Positions 44,902 through 54,338 of a stretch of DNA of 64,000 nt are shown here, piece by piece. Position 1 is the first letter of the stretch. Each line of letters starts with the position of its first letter. The position numbers were made by a program, and so were the translations under genes. The notes beneath the pieces were generated by a model. That model did no database searches. It worked only from the letters and a program-made list of their open reading frames with translations, and had not been told where the DNA came from. Source of the DNA: CAYQJL01 sp964612295 (GTDB taxonomy: Bacteria > Eisenbacteria > RBG-16-71-46 > CAIMUX01 > WJJG01); the NCBI GenBank assembly GCA_964612295.1, contig CAZTDY010000010.1, positions 1-64,000 of the forward strand. The letters are read 5' to 3'.

Positions 44902-46743
44902 ATGACCATGTCTGGTACGGCGGATACGGGGGGCTCGACCTTCTCGACCGCGCTCAGAACACACAGCTGCGGTGAGCTGCGGCCCTCCGACGTCGGGCGG
45001 CAGGTTCGCGTGGCTGGATGGGTCCATCGCGTTCGCGATCACGGCGGGGTGTTCTTCATCGATCTTCGCGACCGCTACGGGATCACCCAGGTCGTGACCC
45101 GGCCCGACGAGACCTCCGAGGCTCTGCTGAGCACGCTCAAGGAGATGAAGCCCGAGAGCGCCGTCGCCGTGTCGGGGGTGGTGGGCGCGCGTCCGGAGGG
45201 GATGGTGAATCCCGACCGGCCCACCGGGGGAGTCGAGGTCGTGGCTGAGGCGGCGGAGATCCTCTCGCTCAGTGAGACGCCGCCTTTCCAGATCGAAGGA
45301 GAGATAGAAGCCGGCGAGGACCTGCGTCTCGAGTACCGCTATCTCGACCTGCGGCGTCCGCACCTGCAGTCCGTCTTGGCGCTCCGCCATCGAACCATGC
45401 TCAGCGCCAGGCGCTATCTCGATGAACATGGATTCCTCGAGATCGAGACGCCCATGCTGGTCAAGCCGACCCCGGAGGGGGCCCGCGACTTTCTGGTGCC
45501 CAGCCGGGAGCATGTGGGCCGGTTCTTCGCGCTGCCTCAGAGTCCGCAGCTCTATAAACAGATTCTGATGGTGGCCGGCGTCGACCGGTACTTCCAGCTG
45601 GCCCGGTGCTTGCGCGACGAGGATTTGCGGTCCGACCGTCAGCCGGAACACACGCAGATCGACCTCGAGATGAGTTTCGTGGACGAGGAAGACATCTACG
45701 CGGTGATCGAGGGGCTGCTCACGCGAGCATTCCAGGAGGTGCTGGGCACCGAGATCGAGACTCCCTTCGAACGACTCGACTACGACGAGTGCATGGATCG
45801 TTTCGGGTCGGACAAGCCGGACCTGCGATACGAGGGTGAAATCGCCGATGTGACCGAGGTGATGGAGGGATGCGAGTTCCGTCTGTTTGGAGAGGCGGCC
45901 GCCGCGGGCAATCGCGTGAAGGCCTTCCTGGTGCCGGGGGGCGGCGCGCTCTCGCGCAAGGAGTCGGATGCGCTCGAGGAGGAAGTCAAACTCTCCGGCG
46001 CCAAAGGGCTCGCGCGGGCCAAGGTGGCGGGCAACGGTCTCGAGACCGGCTTTGCCAAGTTCCTTGATGACGAGCAGGCGACCGGGCTCATCCGGGCGCT
46101 CGGCGCCTCCGATGGCGACCTGATCGGCATCGTGGTGGACAAGCGGATGGCGGCCAACCGGGCCTTGGGGAGGCTCAGGGCGCTCCTGGCCTCGCGGGAA
46201 TCGAATCGCCTCAAGGAGGCCGGCGGGGCTCCGGTCTACCGTTTCCTGTGGGTGCGTCACTTCCCGCTCTTCGAGACCGACGAGGACAGCGGCCGGATCG
46301 CCCCGGCCCACCACATGTTCACGATGCCCCTGGCTGCCGACCTGGAGAAGCTCGAGAGCGATCCGTTGGCCGTGCGGGCGCAGCTCTACGACCTGGTGAT
46401 GAACGGCGTCGAGCTGGGCAGCGGTTCGGTCCGGATCCACCGCCGTGACATCCAGGAGCGGGTCATGAAGATCGTCGGGCTGACTTCCGAGGAGGCCGAC
46501 CGCCGCTTCGGGTTCCTGCTCAAGGCCTTCCAGTATGGGGCGCCGCCCCACGCCGGCATCGCCCTGGGGCTGGACAGACTGATCATGCTCATGGCCGGGC
46601 GGCCTTCGATCCGCGACACGATCGCGTTTCCCAAGACGACCAGCGCGATGTCCCTGGTCGATGGGGCGCCCGCGGAACCGGACCAGGGGGATCTCAGGGA
46701 CCTTAAGATTCAGGTTATCCGCAAAGGGGAAGGATCCAGCTGA
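44902..46743 (+). CDS. aspS: Aspartyl-tRNA synthetase, probably non-discriminating
   Basis: Class II synthetase of 613 residues: N-terminal OB-fold anticodon domain (about 15-125), catalytic core and the bacterial GAD insertion. FDEMSFVDEED-type motif 2 context reads QIDLEMSFVDEED, and GIALGLDRLIMLMAG is motif 3. In the anticodon domain H47 (RDHGGV) and G100 (ARPEGM) replace the Leu and Lys seen at the matching E. coli positions. That combination is linked to AspRS enzymes that also charge tRNA-Asn, which then need GatCAB. ATG 44902 has GAAAGGGG upstream. Confidence 0.95.
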   Translation: MTMSGTADTGGSTFSTALRTHSCGELRPSDVGRQVRVAGWVHRVRDHGGVFFIDLRDRYGITQVVTRPDETSEALLSTLKEMKPESAVAVSGVVGARPEGMVNPDRPTGGVEVVAEAAEILSLSETPPFQIEGEIEAGEDLRLEYRYLDLRRPHLQSVLALRHRTMLSARRYLDEHGFLEIETPMLVKPTPEGARDFLVPSREHVGRFFALPQSPQLYKQILMVAGVDRYFQLARCLRDEDLRSDRQPEHTQIDLEMSFVDEEDIYAVIEGLLTRAFQEVLGTEIETPFERLDYDECMDRFGSDKPDLRYEGEIADVTEVMEGCEFRLFGEAAAAGNRVKAFLVPGGGALSRKESDALEEEVKLSGAKGLARAKVAGNGLETGFAKFLDDEQATGLIRALGASDGDLIGIVVDKRMAANRALGRLRALLASRESNRLKEAGGAPVYRFLWVRHFPLFETDEDSGRIAPAHHMFTMPLAADLEKLESDPLAVRAQLYDLVMNGVELGSGSVRIHRRDIQERVMKIVGLTSEEADRRFGFLLKAFQYGAPPHAGIALGLDRLIMLMAGRPSIRDTIAFPKTTSAMSLVDGAPAEPDQGDLRDLKIQVIRKGEGSS

Positions 46744-46962
46744 CCTTTGGCGGGTAGATAGAAAGCGAGAGCGGGAATCGCATGTCTGAGTTGTGGTTAG
46801 AGGGTTCCGTCTGGAGGGCTGCTCCACCGCGGGAAGCCGCTTAGACCTTGACAGATGACCTGCGCCGCCCGAAGTATCAGTTAGGCGCTCGATTGTCCGG
46901 TTTGGTCCTGTGGGGCCTAGGGCATCCGCGAGCATGAGAACGACCTGTCTTGGGAGTGTGTC

Positions 46963-47235
46963 ATGAAGGGCAGAATGTGGTTCACGGGGGGAGTCCTGCT
47001 GCTGATCGGGCTGATGGCCGGATCGTGCGGAGGTTCCCGAAACTGCTTGGTCATCCCCGCGCAAATCGACTTGGTCGCCGAACGACGTGAGGCGGCGATG
47101 AAAGAGCTGGAAAACCGGGCGACGCAGGTTGACCGGGTCCAGTCGAGTCTCGATCGGGCTGCCAAGCGCTACGAAGAGCTCCTACGCGAGCAGGCGCTAC
47201 TCGACAGCCTCCTGGCGACTGAAGGAGCCGACTGA
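46963..47235 (+). CDS. Small coiled-coil lipoprotein, unknown function
   Basis: A 90-residue protein with an N-terminal hydrophobic signal and Cys 22 (AGSC), then a charged helical region with heptads (about 40-88). GGGAG lies before ATG 46963. About 115 bp upstream a perfect TTGACA (46848-46853) is seen, but no convincing -10. Its last base overlaps a frame leading into the LysM lipoprotein, so the two are likely cotranscribed. No family recognised. Confidence 0.65.
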   Translation: MKGRMWFTGGVLLLIGLMAGSCGGSRNCLVIPAQIDLVAERREAAMKELENRATQVDRVQSSLDRAAKRYEELLREQALLDSLLATEGAD

Positions 47236-47297
47236 TGAGGAGCGCACGGACCGGGAGGAGTGGTCAGGATCGGAATAGGTGCACAGGAGTGACGCGC

Positions 47298-47855
47298 ATG
47301 AAGAAGCGGGCAAATTGTGATGCGATATCGGGCCGAACGAACCGGCGACGGGCCGGACTCGCCGCGGTCCTCATGGTGGCGGTCTGGGGTGTGGTGGGTG
47401 TGTTCGCCGGGTGTTCGCAGGGCCCCAAGGTCGAGTTGCCCGATCCCGTCACCGGCGAATTCTTATCTCTCGAGGACCAGCGTGCCCTGAACTCCTCTCA
47501 GCTGTCCACGTACTGCCAGATGCTCAACGACCACCTGGCCTCGCTGCGCAGCGACATCGAACTCGCCTACGCACTCAAGGACAGCCTCGACCAGCGGTAC
47601 GAAGATCAGAATGGGCAACATGCAGAGCTCAATACCGCGACCCGGACGCTGGAGCGGAAACTGAAGAACCGCAAGCTGGCGCGCGAAACGGACACGGCCT
47701 ACGTGACCCAGAGCGGTGATACCCTCATGAAACTCGCCTCACTCTTCTACGGCAGCGCGGCGGAGTGGCGCAAAATCTATGACGTCAATTCGGATCTGAT
47801 CGAAGATCCGGGTGAGGTACTTCCAACGGGGCTGCGACTACGCATTCCCAAATGA
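47298..47855 (+). CDS. LysM-domain lipoprotein
   Basis: A 185-residue protein. ATG 47298 has AGGAG upstream; the open frame before it starts at 47235 without support. After a basic start the lipobox VFAGC places Cys 39. A helical region (about 55-120) precedes a C-terminal LysM-like domain, YVTQSGDTLMKLASLFYG through WRKIYDVNSDLIED to GLRLRIPK. Probably binds peptidoglycan in the periplasm. Its stop overlaps the phoH start by 4 bp. Confidence 0.8.
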   Translation: MKKRANCDAISGRTNRRRAGLAAVLMVAVWGVVGVFAGCSQGPKVELPDPVTGEFLSLEDQRALNSSQLSTYCQMLNDHLASLRSDIELAYALKDSLDQRYEDQNGQHAELNTATRTLERKLKNRKLARETDTAYVTQSGDTLMKLASLFYGSAAEWRKIYDVNSDLIEDPGEVLPTGLRLRIPK

Positions 47856-48850
47856 TGCCAATGGCGGACGAACAGGAACGAACACTGTCGATCGAGGGGT
47901 TGTCCCTGGTCCACCTCTTCGGTGAGAAGGACCGCCACCTGAGAGCAGTGGAAAAGCGCTTCGGCGTACGGGTCGTCGCCCGTAACGGGCAACTCCTGCT
48001 CACCGGCCCCTCCGCAGGTGTTGAACTCGCGGAGCCGCTCCTCGCTCACCTGATCGCCAGGGTCCAGGGCGGAGAGACGATCAGCGCCGATGACTTCGAG
48101 TACGCGCTCTCCATCGTCGATCACAACCACGACACCCCCGAAGGTGATAACCACCGCGAACTGGAACGGGCCGAGGTTCTCCTGCGCGGCGACAAGCGCG
48201 TGGTGTCGGTGCGCACCTTCGGGCAGGCGCGCTATGTCGACGCCATGCGCAAACATGATGTCGTCTTTTCGATCGGACCGGCGGGCACGGGGAAGACCTA
48301 CCTGGCCGTGGCCTGGGCGGTGCGGTGCCTGCGCGAGAAGATCATCGACCGGATCATCCTGGTTCGCCCGGCGGTGGAAGCCGGCGAAAGTCTGGGGTTC
48401 CTGCCCGGGGATCTGCAGGACAAGGTCGACCCTTACCTGCGGCCGCTCTACGATGCGCTTCGCGACATGATCAGCTTCGAAAAACTCCAGCGCTACTTGC
48501 AGCTCGGGGTGATCGAGGTCGCGCCGCTGGCCTACATGCGGGGACGAACGCTCCCGCGGGCCTGCGTCATCCTCGACGAGGCCCAGAACACGACCCTGCC
48601 GCAGATGAAGATGTTCCTGACCCGTCTGGGGCCCGGGTCCAGGGCCATCATCACCGGCGATATCACCCAGATCGATCTCAACCAGCCGCAGGAGTCCGGT
48701 CTGGTGCGGATCCGCGAGATCCTGGAGGAGGTCAAGGGGATCAGGTTCGTCTTTCTCTCCAGCCGGGATGTCGTCCGCCACAGGCTGGTGCGCGATATCA
48801 TCGACGCATTCGGGCGCCATGAGAATCCCGAAGGGGAGAGCGGCCGATGA
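47852..48850 (+). CDS. phoH: PhoH-like ATPase
   Basis: A 332-residue P-loop protein with N-terminal KH-like region (about 1-100), Walker A GPAGTGKTYLA and Walker B VILDEAQNTT, with ITGDITQIDL as the downstream helicase-type motif. PhoH homologues couple ATP hydrolysis to RNA metabolism and are linked to ybeY in many genomes, as here. Two ATGs open the frame at 47852, which overlaps the preceding stop; the pgpH start overlaps its own stop. Confidence 0.93.
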   Translation: MMPMADEQERTLSIEGLSLVHLFGEKDRHLRAVEKRFGVRVVARNGQLLLTGPSAGVELAEPLLAHLIARVQGGETISADDFEYALSIVDHNHDTPEGDNHRELERAEVLLRGDKRVVSVRTFGQARYVDAMRKHDVVFSIGPAGTGKTYLAVAWAVRCLREKIIDRIILVRPAVEAGESLGFLPGDLQDKVDPYLRPLYDALRDMISFEKLQRYLQLGVIEVAPLAYMRGRTLPRACVILDEAQNTTLPQMKMFLTRLGPGSRAIITGDITQIDLNQPQESGLVRIREILEEVKGIRFVFLSSRDVVRHRLVRDIIDAFGRHENPEGESGR

Positions 48851-51114
48851 GAAGCTCCGGCGACAGTTCAGAGGGGCACCCCCGATCGTCCGGCTCGCGC
48901 CCTGGCACGCCGGCCCGGCGAACTCGGTGGCAGACGCTGGCGGATTGGCCGCGGCGCCATGACCGATTGATGCCCTGGCTGCTGCTGGTCGGCGTCTTCC
49001 TGTGCGGTCTGAGCCTCTTCCCTCGTCATCGCGAGAGCCGGCCCACGTTGTATCGCCTCGGCACCGTTCAACCCAAGGCGGTCATCGCTGATTTCGACTT
49101 CCCGATCAACAAGGATGCCGCGGTTCTGGAGAGTGAACAGCAGGAGGCCATGCGGGCCGTGCCTCCCGTGCTGGTCTACCAGGACTCGGTGCGCACGGAG
49201 GCGTTGAGCGCCCTCGAGAGGCTTCAGCGCACGATCATCGACCTGCGGGGCAATCGCACGCCCGATGAAGCGGTCGGGGAAGATCGGGGGGTGGCCCTCT
49301 CTCAGGGCGTCTACCTGGCCCTGCTCACCGGCGATCCCAGCAGCATCTTCTCCCAAGCGCGCGGCATTCTCAGAAGTCACTTCGAGCGCGGCATCGCGAG
49401 CGAAGAACTCGAACGCCGCCTCGGTCAGATGCAGAGGGCCAGCCTCGTATCGGGCGCCGTCGACTGGGTGGGACCCACCGATCGGTTCTTCGGTCCCGAG
49501 AGGATCCGCCGAGAGTTCGCCGGCCGCATGGATGAGTCGCCCGAGGCGCTGGCGGTGGCTGAGCTGGTCGAACGCTTCGCCTGGCCGAACATCGTCTACG
49601 ACGACGCTGCCACCGTGGCCCGCAAGCGGCTGGCCCATGAGGCGGTCGATCCGAGCATCGGCATGGTGCTGAAGGGGGAGAAGATCGTGGGAGCCCACGA
49701 GCGGATCACCCCGGAGGTGTTACTCAAGCTTCAGTCCCACGAATTCTGGCGCCAGCGGCGCGAAGCGACCGAGGGCATGCGCCCGCAGCTCGGCATCTAC
49801 GCGGGGCGGTTCCTGCTGCTCTGCCTGCTGCTGATCGGGCTCGTCCTCTACATGCGGGCCTATCGGGGGGAGATCGTCGGGCACCTGGAGGATCTCACCC
49901 TGCTGGCGACATCCTTGGCCGTCTTTCTCCTGTTGGGCGGGCTCACCCTGAACGTGCTCCATCTCTCGGCCTACCTTATTCCGGTCGCCGGTTTCGCCGT
50001 GATGATCGCGCTGCTCTACGATGAACGCCTCGCGTTGGTGGCGACCGGATTCCTGACGACGATCATCGGCATGGTGACCGGTCTCGGGCTGACCTTTGTG
50101 CTCGTGGTCGGGTTCGGCGCGGTGGCGGCCATCCTCAGCGTGCATCAATTGCGTGACCGGCGCCAACTCTACCGGCTTCTGCTCTATGTGCCTCTCGTGC
50201 ACATCGGCACGCTGGTCATCATGGGCATGTTGGGATCGGTTCCCTTTGAACAGATGCTGACCGATGCACTCTATCTCGTGGCAAACCCCTTCATCGCGGC
50301 GGGCTTCGCGCTCTTCGCCGTGCCCCTCTCGGAGACACTGTTCGGCAAGTGCACGAATCTCACCTTGCTCGAGCTGCTCGACCTGAACCGTCCGCTCCTG
50401 CGGCGGCTGATGCTCGAGGCCCCGGGGACCTACCACCACAGCCTCATGGTCGGCACCTTGGCGGAGGCCGGCGCCCAGGCGATCGGGGCCAATCCGCTGA
50501 TGGCCCGTGTCCAGGGCTACTACCATGACATCGGGAAGCTGAGGAAGCCGGAGTATTTCATCGAGAACATCATGGCGGGGAGAAAGAACCCGCACGACAA
50601 ACTGGCGCCCACGATGAGCCGACTCATTCTGGAGTCGCATGTCCGGGACGGACTACAGCTGGCGGCCGAGTCGAAGTTGCCCCGGGCCGTACGCGATTCG
50701 ATCGCTCAGCACCATGGGACCGGGGTGATGACCTACTTCTATCACAAAGCCCGCCAGATGGGCACGCAGGTACCCGAGACCGAATACCGGTACCCGGGGC
50801 CGCGCCCGCGGTCGCGAGAAGTGGCGATCGTTCTTCTGGCCGATCAGGTGGATGCCGCCTCGCGGAGTCTGCACGAGCCCACCCCGAGTCGACTTCAGGG
50901 ACTGGTCAAGCAGCTGGTCGAGAAGAGCGCGCTCGAGGGCGAACTGGACGAGAGTTTCCTGACCCTGAAAGACATGGCCGCGATGCGGGGAGCCTTCGTT
51001 CCCATTCTGACCGCGCTCTTCCATGGGCGCATCAGCTACCCAACCCTGGAGCAGAAGAGTGCCAAGCTCAGTTCGGGTGTCGGTCACGAACCGGCAGCGA
51101 AAGCTGAAGGTTGA
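48847..51114 (+). CDS. pgpH: 7TM-HD family c-di-AMP phosphodiesterase (PgpH-like)
   Basis: A 755-residue membrane protein. One N-terminal helix (about 38-57) and an extracellular 7TMR-HDED domain (about 60-310) precede seven spans (about 320-500). The cytosolic HD domain has TYHHSLMVG, YYHDIGKLRKPEYF, ESHVRDG and AQHHGT as metal ligands. PgpH degrades cyclic di-AMP, so the genome should carry a DisA-type cyclase. ATG overlaps the phoH stop. Confidence 0.92.
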   Translation: MRSSGDSSEGHPRSSGSRPGTPARRTRWQTLADWPRRHDRLMPWLLLVGVFLCGLSLFPRHRESRPTLYRLGTVQPKAVIADFDFPINKDAAVLESEQQEAMRAVPPVLVYQDSVRTEALSALERLQRTIIDLRGNRTPDEAVGEDRGVALSQGVYLALLTGDPSSIFSQARGILRSHFERGIASEELERRLGQMQRASLVSGAVDWVGPTDRFFGPERIRREFAGRMDESPEALAVAELVERFAWPNIVYDDAATVARKRLAHEAVDPSIGMVLKGEKIVGAHERITPEVLLKLQSHEFWRQRREATEGMRPQLGIYAGRFLLLCLLLIGLVLYMRAYRGEIVGHLEDLTLLATSLAVFLLLGGLTLNVLHLSAYLIPVAGFAVMIALLYDERLALVATGFLTTIIGMVTGLGLTFVLVVGFGAVAAILSVHQLRDRRQLYRLLLYVPLVHIGTLVIMGMLGSVPFEQMLTDALYLVANPFIAAGFALFAVPLSETLFGKCTNLTLLELLDLNRPLLRRLMLEAPGTYHHSLMVGTLAEAGAQAIGANPLMARVQGYYHDIGKLRKPEYFIENIMAGRKNPHDKLAPTMSRLILESHVRDGLQLAAESKLPRAVRDSIAQHHGTGVMTYFYHKARQMGTQVPETEYRYPGPRPRSREVAIVLLADQVDAASRSLHEPTPSRLQGLVKQLVEKSALEGELDESFLTLKDMAAMRGAFVPILTALFHGRISYPTLEQKSAKLSSGVGHEPAAKAEG

Positions 51115-51517
51115 CAGCGCGGGACTCAGGCGCCTGGCAAAGCGGGTCCTGTGCGATGAAGGCCTGGCCACGCCCGCGGAGGTCGAGCTGGTCTTCTTGC
51201 GCGATGAACCGATGGCCACCCTCAACGAGCAGTACCGCGGACGTCAGGGAGCGACAGACGTTCTCTCCTTCCTCTACGGCGGCGAAGACCTTCCGGACGA
51301 GGAGACCGGTTGCCTGGGTAGCGTGGTGATCAGCGTCGATCGCGCCGCCAAGCAGGCGGCCGAGCGTGGCCATGAGGTCGCCCAGGAGATCGCCCGCCTG
51401 GTCACCCACGGCCTGCTGCACTTGATGGGCTATCAGGATGAGGAAGCCGCGGACCGGCGGCGAATGCGGGCTCGCGAGAACTTCCATCTCGAGATTACCC
51501 GGACCGGGGGGAGGTGA
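51077..51517 (+). CDS. ybeY: Endoribonuclease YbeY (Asp-ligand variant)
   Basis: A metal-dependent RNase for 16S rRNA maturation and ribosome quality control, 146 residues from GTG 51077. The start is tentative: it overlaps pgpH by 38 bp and has a weak ribosome site. ATDVLSF is the conserved substrate motif. The zinc motif reads H111-G-L-L-H115-L-M-G-Y-Q-D121, so the usual third His of GYDH is Asp. I recall the same Asp form from Bacteroidota. Flanked by pgpH and CBS-domain genes, a common order. Confidence 0.88.
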   Translation: MSVTNRQRKLKVDSAGLRRLAKRVLCDEGLATPAEVELVFLRDEPMATLNEQYRGRQGATDVLSFLYGGEDLPDEETGCLGSVVISVDRAAKQAAERGHEVAQEIARLVTHGLLHLMGYQDEEAADRRRMRARENFHLEITRTGGR

Positions 51518-51530
51518 AAGAGACCCCAAG

Positions 51531-52400
51531 ATGTCCGATCTTAGCTCACAACCTCTGTGGGCCGTCGTCGCCCTGGCGATCGGCCTCGTGACCCTACTCC
51601 TGCAAGCCTATTTCACGCTCCGCCGCCCGGCGGTCACGATCCGCATGGTGCGTCTCTTCTACTGGATCACGGTGAGTTGCTGGGTGACCGTGGGCATCTC
51701 AACGTCGATGACCGACGCGTCTCTTGGGCTGGGCTGGTTGAGTGACCGGCTCCTGCCCGCGGCCGGGCTTCTGGCCGCGACCCTCTTGAGGTGGCGTTTC
51801 GAGGAGCGGCCGCAACTCCTGCTGGAGGAACACCCGGTCGAGGAGAGTGCGGAAGAGCCGGGGAACGGGGAGGGGAGCAACGGGCAATCCTCGCACGAAG
51901 ACTTGGATGCCGAGGACCGCCAGCTGCTCGCGCGCCTCCTAGGGCTTCTGGGACGAAGGGCCCTGCATCTGATGATTCCGATCGAGGTCCTTCCCCACGC
52001 GTATGAGGATGACTCACTGCAAAAGGTCCTGGACCTCCTGCGGCAGCGGTGCCGCAATGGACAACGCCTCCCGATTCTGACGCGCGATGGGCGGCGGGTG
52101 GTCGGGATCATTGACGGGCGCAATCTGATTCCCAGGCTGCATACTGCGCGGGCCGGGGCCGAAGGGGCGAACGGCGCCCGGGAAGAGCGCACGGCAGACA
52201 TGACGGCCGCCGCGTACTGCCTGCCGATTCCCTCGATCGCCAGTTGGGATCCGGCCGAACGTGCGATCGAGGCTCTCCGCCAGGGGGGGCGGGGCATCGT
52301 CGCGGTCCAGGATTCAAGGGGCCGCGTCGTGGGTCTCGTTGGATGGCAGGGAATCTTCCGCCTGCTGATGGGGCGCCCCGTGCGGGAGGGGCACCTATGA
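51531..52400 (+). CDS. Membrane protein with CBS-domain pair (CorC-like but lacking the transporter-associated domain)
   Basis: A 289-residue protein with three N-terminal hydrophobic spans (about 8-85), an acidic linker (about 98-125) and a CBS pair (about 150-285). The CBS part starts with a MIPIEVLP segment in the place of the MVPR motif of CorC. It is directly followed, with ATGA overlap, by a true CorC-like gene, so it looks like a shortened paralogue or subunit. It may sense adenine nucleotides and act with the next protein in Mg2+/Co2+ handling (inference). Confidence 0.75.
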   Translation: MSDLSSQPLWAVVALAIGLVTLLLQAYFTLRRPAVTIRMVRLFYWITVSCWVTVGISTSMTDASLGLGWLSDRLLPAAGLLAATLLRWRFEERPQLLLEEHPVEESAEEPGNGEGSNGQSSHEDLDAEDRQLLARLLGLLGRRALHLMIPIEVLPHAYEDDSLQKVLDLLRQRCRNGQRLPILTRDGRRVVGIIDGRNLIPRLHTARAGAEGANGAREERTADMTAAAYCLPIPSIASWDPAERAIEALRQGGRGIVAVQDSRGRVVGLVGWQGIFRLLMGRPVREGHL

Positions 52401-53491
52401 GCACCCCTCAGATGATGCAGATTCTATTGGGGCTGTACCTGGCCTCGGGCCTCGTCATCTCCGCCTACCGAAACGCGGTCGGCAAGAGCGGCGGACATGG
52501 CCTCTGGGTGCTCCTGTGGGCCGGTTGGGCCTGGATGTGGGCCGCCGCCCACCTGCCGAACGCACCGCTGGCGGCACCGCTGTTCGCGTTTGCCTGGCTG
52601 GTGGTGACCCTGGGGTTGAGACGAACCGGATACGCATTCCGCGATTCCGCCTGGCCCCAGCGGATGGTCTGGGTTCTGGGACCCATGCACGCCTTGGGGT
52701 TGGCTGCGGCCTACATTCGGGATCTTCGCGCGGGCGACGATGAGAGTGACGCGGACGCGTCGGCGTTTGAGCAGGAATCCGCCCAGGAAGCCTTCGAGAG
52801 CGTGGTCGAATTGGGGGAGACCACGCTCGAGGAGGTGATGGTGCCGCGCAGCGAGATCGCCTATCTCGAGGCCGACGACAACGTGGGAGAGTGGATCGAG
52901 CTATTGCGCCGCCGGGGCCACCGGGTGGTCCCGGTCTACGGCGAGGACCAGGACGAGGTCTTGGGTTGTGTTCATCTCGCCGACCTCTTCGGGGATCGGT
53001 CCCCGGACGTCCCGATTCGAGATCTCGTGCGGGACATCCGGTTCGTGCCCGAGGCGATGCGCTGTGACGATCTGCTGCGCGAGATGATCGCGCAGGAGGA
53101 GTCGCTGGTGATCGTTGTCGACGAATACGGCGGCACCGCCGGGGTGGTGTCCGATCATGATCTCTTCGAGATCCTCCTGGGTGAAATCAACCGCCAGAAC
53201 CCATTCGCCGGCCGCATCGTCACCGTGGGGGAGCGCGAACACGTCGCCGACGGCCACTACCGGATCGACGATCTCAATGAGTGGGCCCCATCCCCGCTGC
53301 CCGAGGGTGACTATGAAACCCTGGGTGGTCTGATCCTGGATCGACTCGGCAAGGTGCCCTCTGCCGGTGAGAAGCTGGCGATCGACGGCTTTGAACTCGA
53401 GGTGGTGCAATCCAGCGACCGCCGCATTCTGCGGGTTCGGCTCCGTTTCCCCGTGCAGGCGCCCGCCCCGCCGGCGCGAGACGAGGGCTAG
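52397..53491 (+). CDS. corC: CorC/HlyC-family CBS-domain membrane protein
   Basis: A 364-residue protein with four short hydrophobic spans (about 5-120) in place of the full CNNM/DUF21 domain. A CBS pair follows, opening EEVMVPRSEIAYLEAD and continuing VVDEYGGTAGVVSDHDLFEILLGEI. The C-terminal CorC_HlyC domain (about 285-360) has YETLGGLILDRLGKVPSAGE. The family is linked to Mg2+/Co2+ efflux. The start overlaps the previous stop, and recO follows after 5 bp. Confidence 0.9.
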   Translation: MSTPQMMQILLGLYLASGLVISAYRNAVGKSGGHGLWVLLWAGWAWMWAAAHLPNAPLAAPLFAFAWLVVTLGLRRTGYAFRDSAWPQRMVWVLGPMHALGLAAAYIRDLRAGDDESDADASAFEQESAQEAFESVVELGETTLEEVMVPRSEIAYLEADDNVGEWIELLRRRGHRVVPVYGEDQDEVLGCVHLADLFGDRSPDVPIRDLVRDIRFVPEAMRCDDLLREMIAQEESLVIVVDEYGGTAGVVSDHDLFEILLGEINRQNPFAGRIVTVGEREHVADGHYRIDDLNEWAPSPLPEGDYETLGGLILDRLGKVPSAGEKLAIDGFELEVVQSSDRRILRVRLRFPVQAPAPPARDEG

Positions 53492-53496
53492 GGCTG

Positions 53497-54306
53497 ATGG
53501 CGATCGTCGAGGATCAGGCCCTGGTGCTTCGTTCGCAGCGGTATCGGGAGACCAGCCGCATCACGACCGTTCTCGGCAAACGTTTCGGCAAAGTGCACCT
53601 GATCGCCAAAGGCGCCCGAGAACAGAAGAGCCCCTTCGGCGCCTCCCTCGAACCGTTGACCGGCGGGCATATCGTCTTCTACCTGAAGGAGGAGAGGAGC
53701 CTCCACCTGCTCAAGGCCGCCTCGGTCGAGCGCGCCTATCACAACGCGCTGACCCACCCCCGGGCCTACTACCTGACGTGCGCCGCACTCGAGTTCACTG
53801 CGAAGATGCTCCCGGATGAGGATCCCTCGCCCGAGGTGTTCGATGCTCTGGAACGGTTCCTGGACCGGTGCGATCGCGAGCCCCTTCTTCCGCGCGCGGA
53901 GGCCAGGCTGAAGGCGTTTCAGCTCCATGTCGTGTCTCGCCTGGGCTATGCGCCGCAGCTCGATCTCTGCACTCGATGCGATGGCGAACTCGAGGCCACC
54001 GCCGGATTCGGGGTGGCCGAGGGCGGACTGGTTTGCGGGAACTGCGCTTCCCAGGGGAATCTCCTCCCAGTGTCACCCGAGACGCTCGAGCTGCTGGCGG
54101 CGCTGGTGCAGGGGAAGAAGCTGGTGCGGCGGGGTCGCCAACCCGGCGTGGATCGGGAGTTCATCGACATCGTGGGAGCCTTCCTGCGATATCACCTGCC
54201 CGGCTACCAGGGGCTACGCGCGCTCAAGGGCCTGGGGGAATGGGAGCGGTTGGCGGAGGATCTCAGCCGGCCAAACGAGGACCGGACAGAGAACGGGGTC
54301 TCCTGA
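53497..54306 (+). CDS. recO: DNA repair protein RecO
   Basis: Loads RecA on SSB-coated DNA in the RecFOR pathway. The 269-residue protein has an N-terminal OB fold (about 1-80), and a four-Cys zinc site at C158/C161 and C180/C183 in the C-terminal half. LRSQRYRETSRI and KGAREQKSPFG are family motifs. It follows corC by 5 bp and ends 32 bp before a convergent small gene. Confidence 0.93.
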   Translation: MAIVEDQALVLRSQRYRETSRITTVLGKRFGKVHLIAKGAREQKSPFGASLEPLTGGHIVFYLKEERSLHLLKAASVERAYHNALTHPRAYYLTCAALEFTAKMLPDEDPSPEVFDALERFLDRCDREPLLPRAEARLKAFQLHVVSRLGYAPQLDLCTRCDGELEATAGFGVAEGGLVCGNCASQGNLLPVSPETLELLAALVQGKKLVRRGRQPGVDREFIDIVGAFLRYHLPGYQGLRALKGLGEWERLAEDLSRPNEDRTENGVS

Positions 54307-54338
54307 CGGAAACCCCCAATCCAGTTCTCGAGGCCCGG

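Noticed and set aside
44758..47064. 768-residue minus-strand open frame opposite aspS
   Set aside because: aspS is unambiguous on the plus strand. The antisense frame spans several real genes and is a codon-bias artefact.
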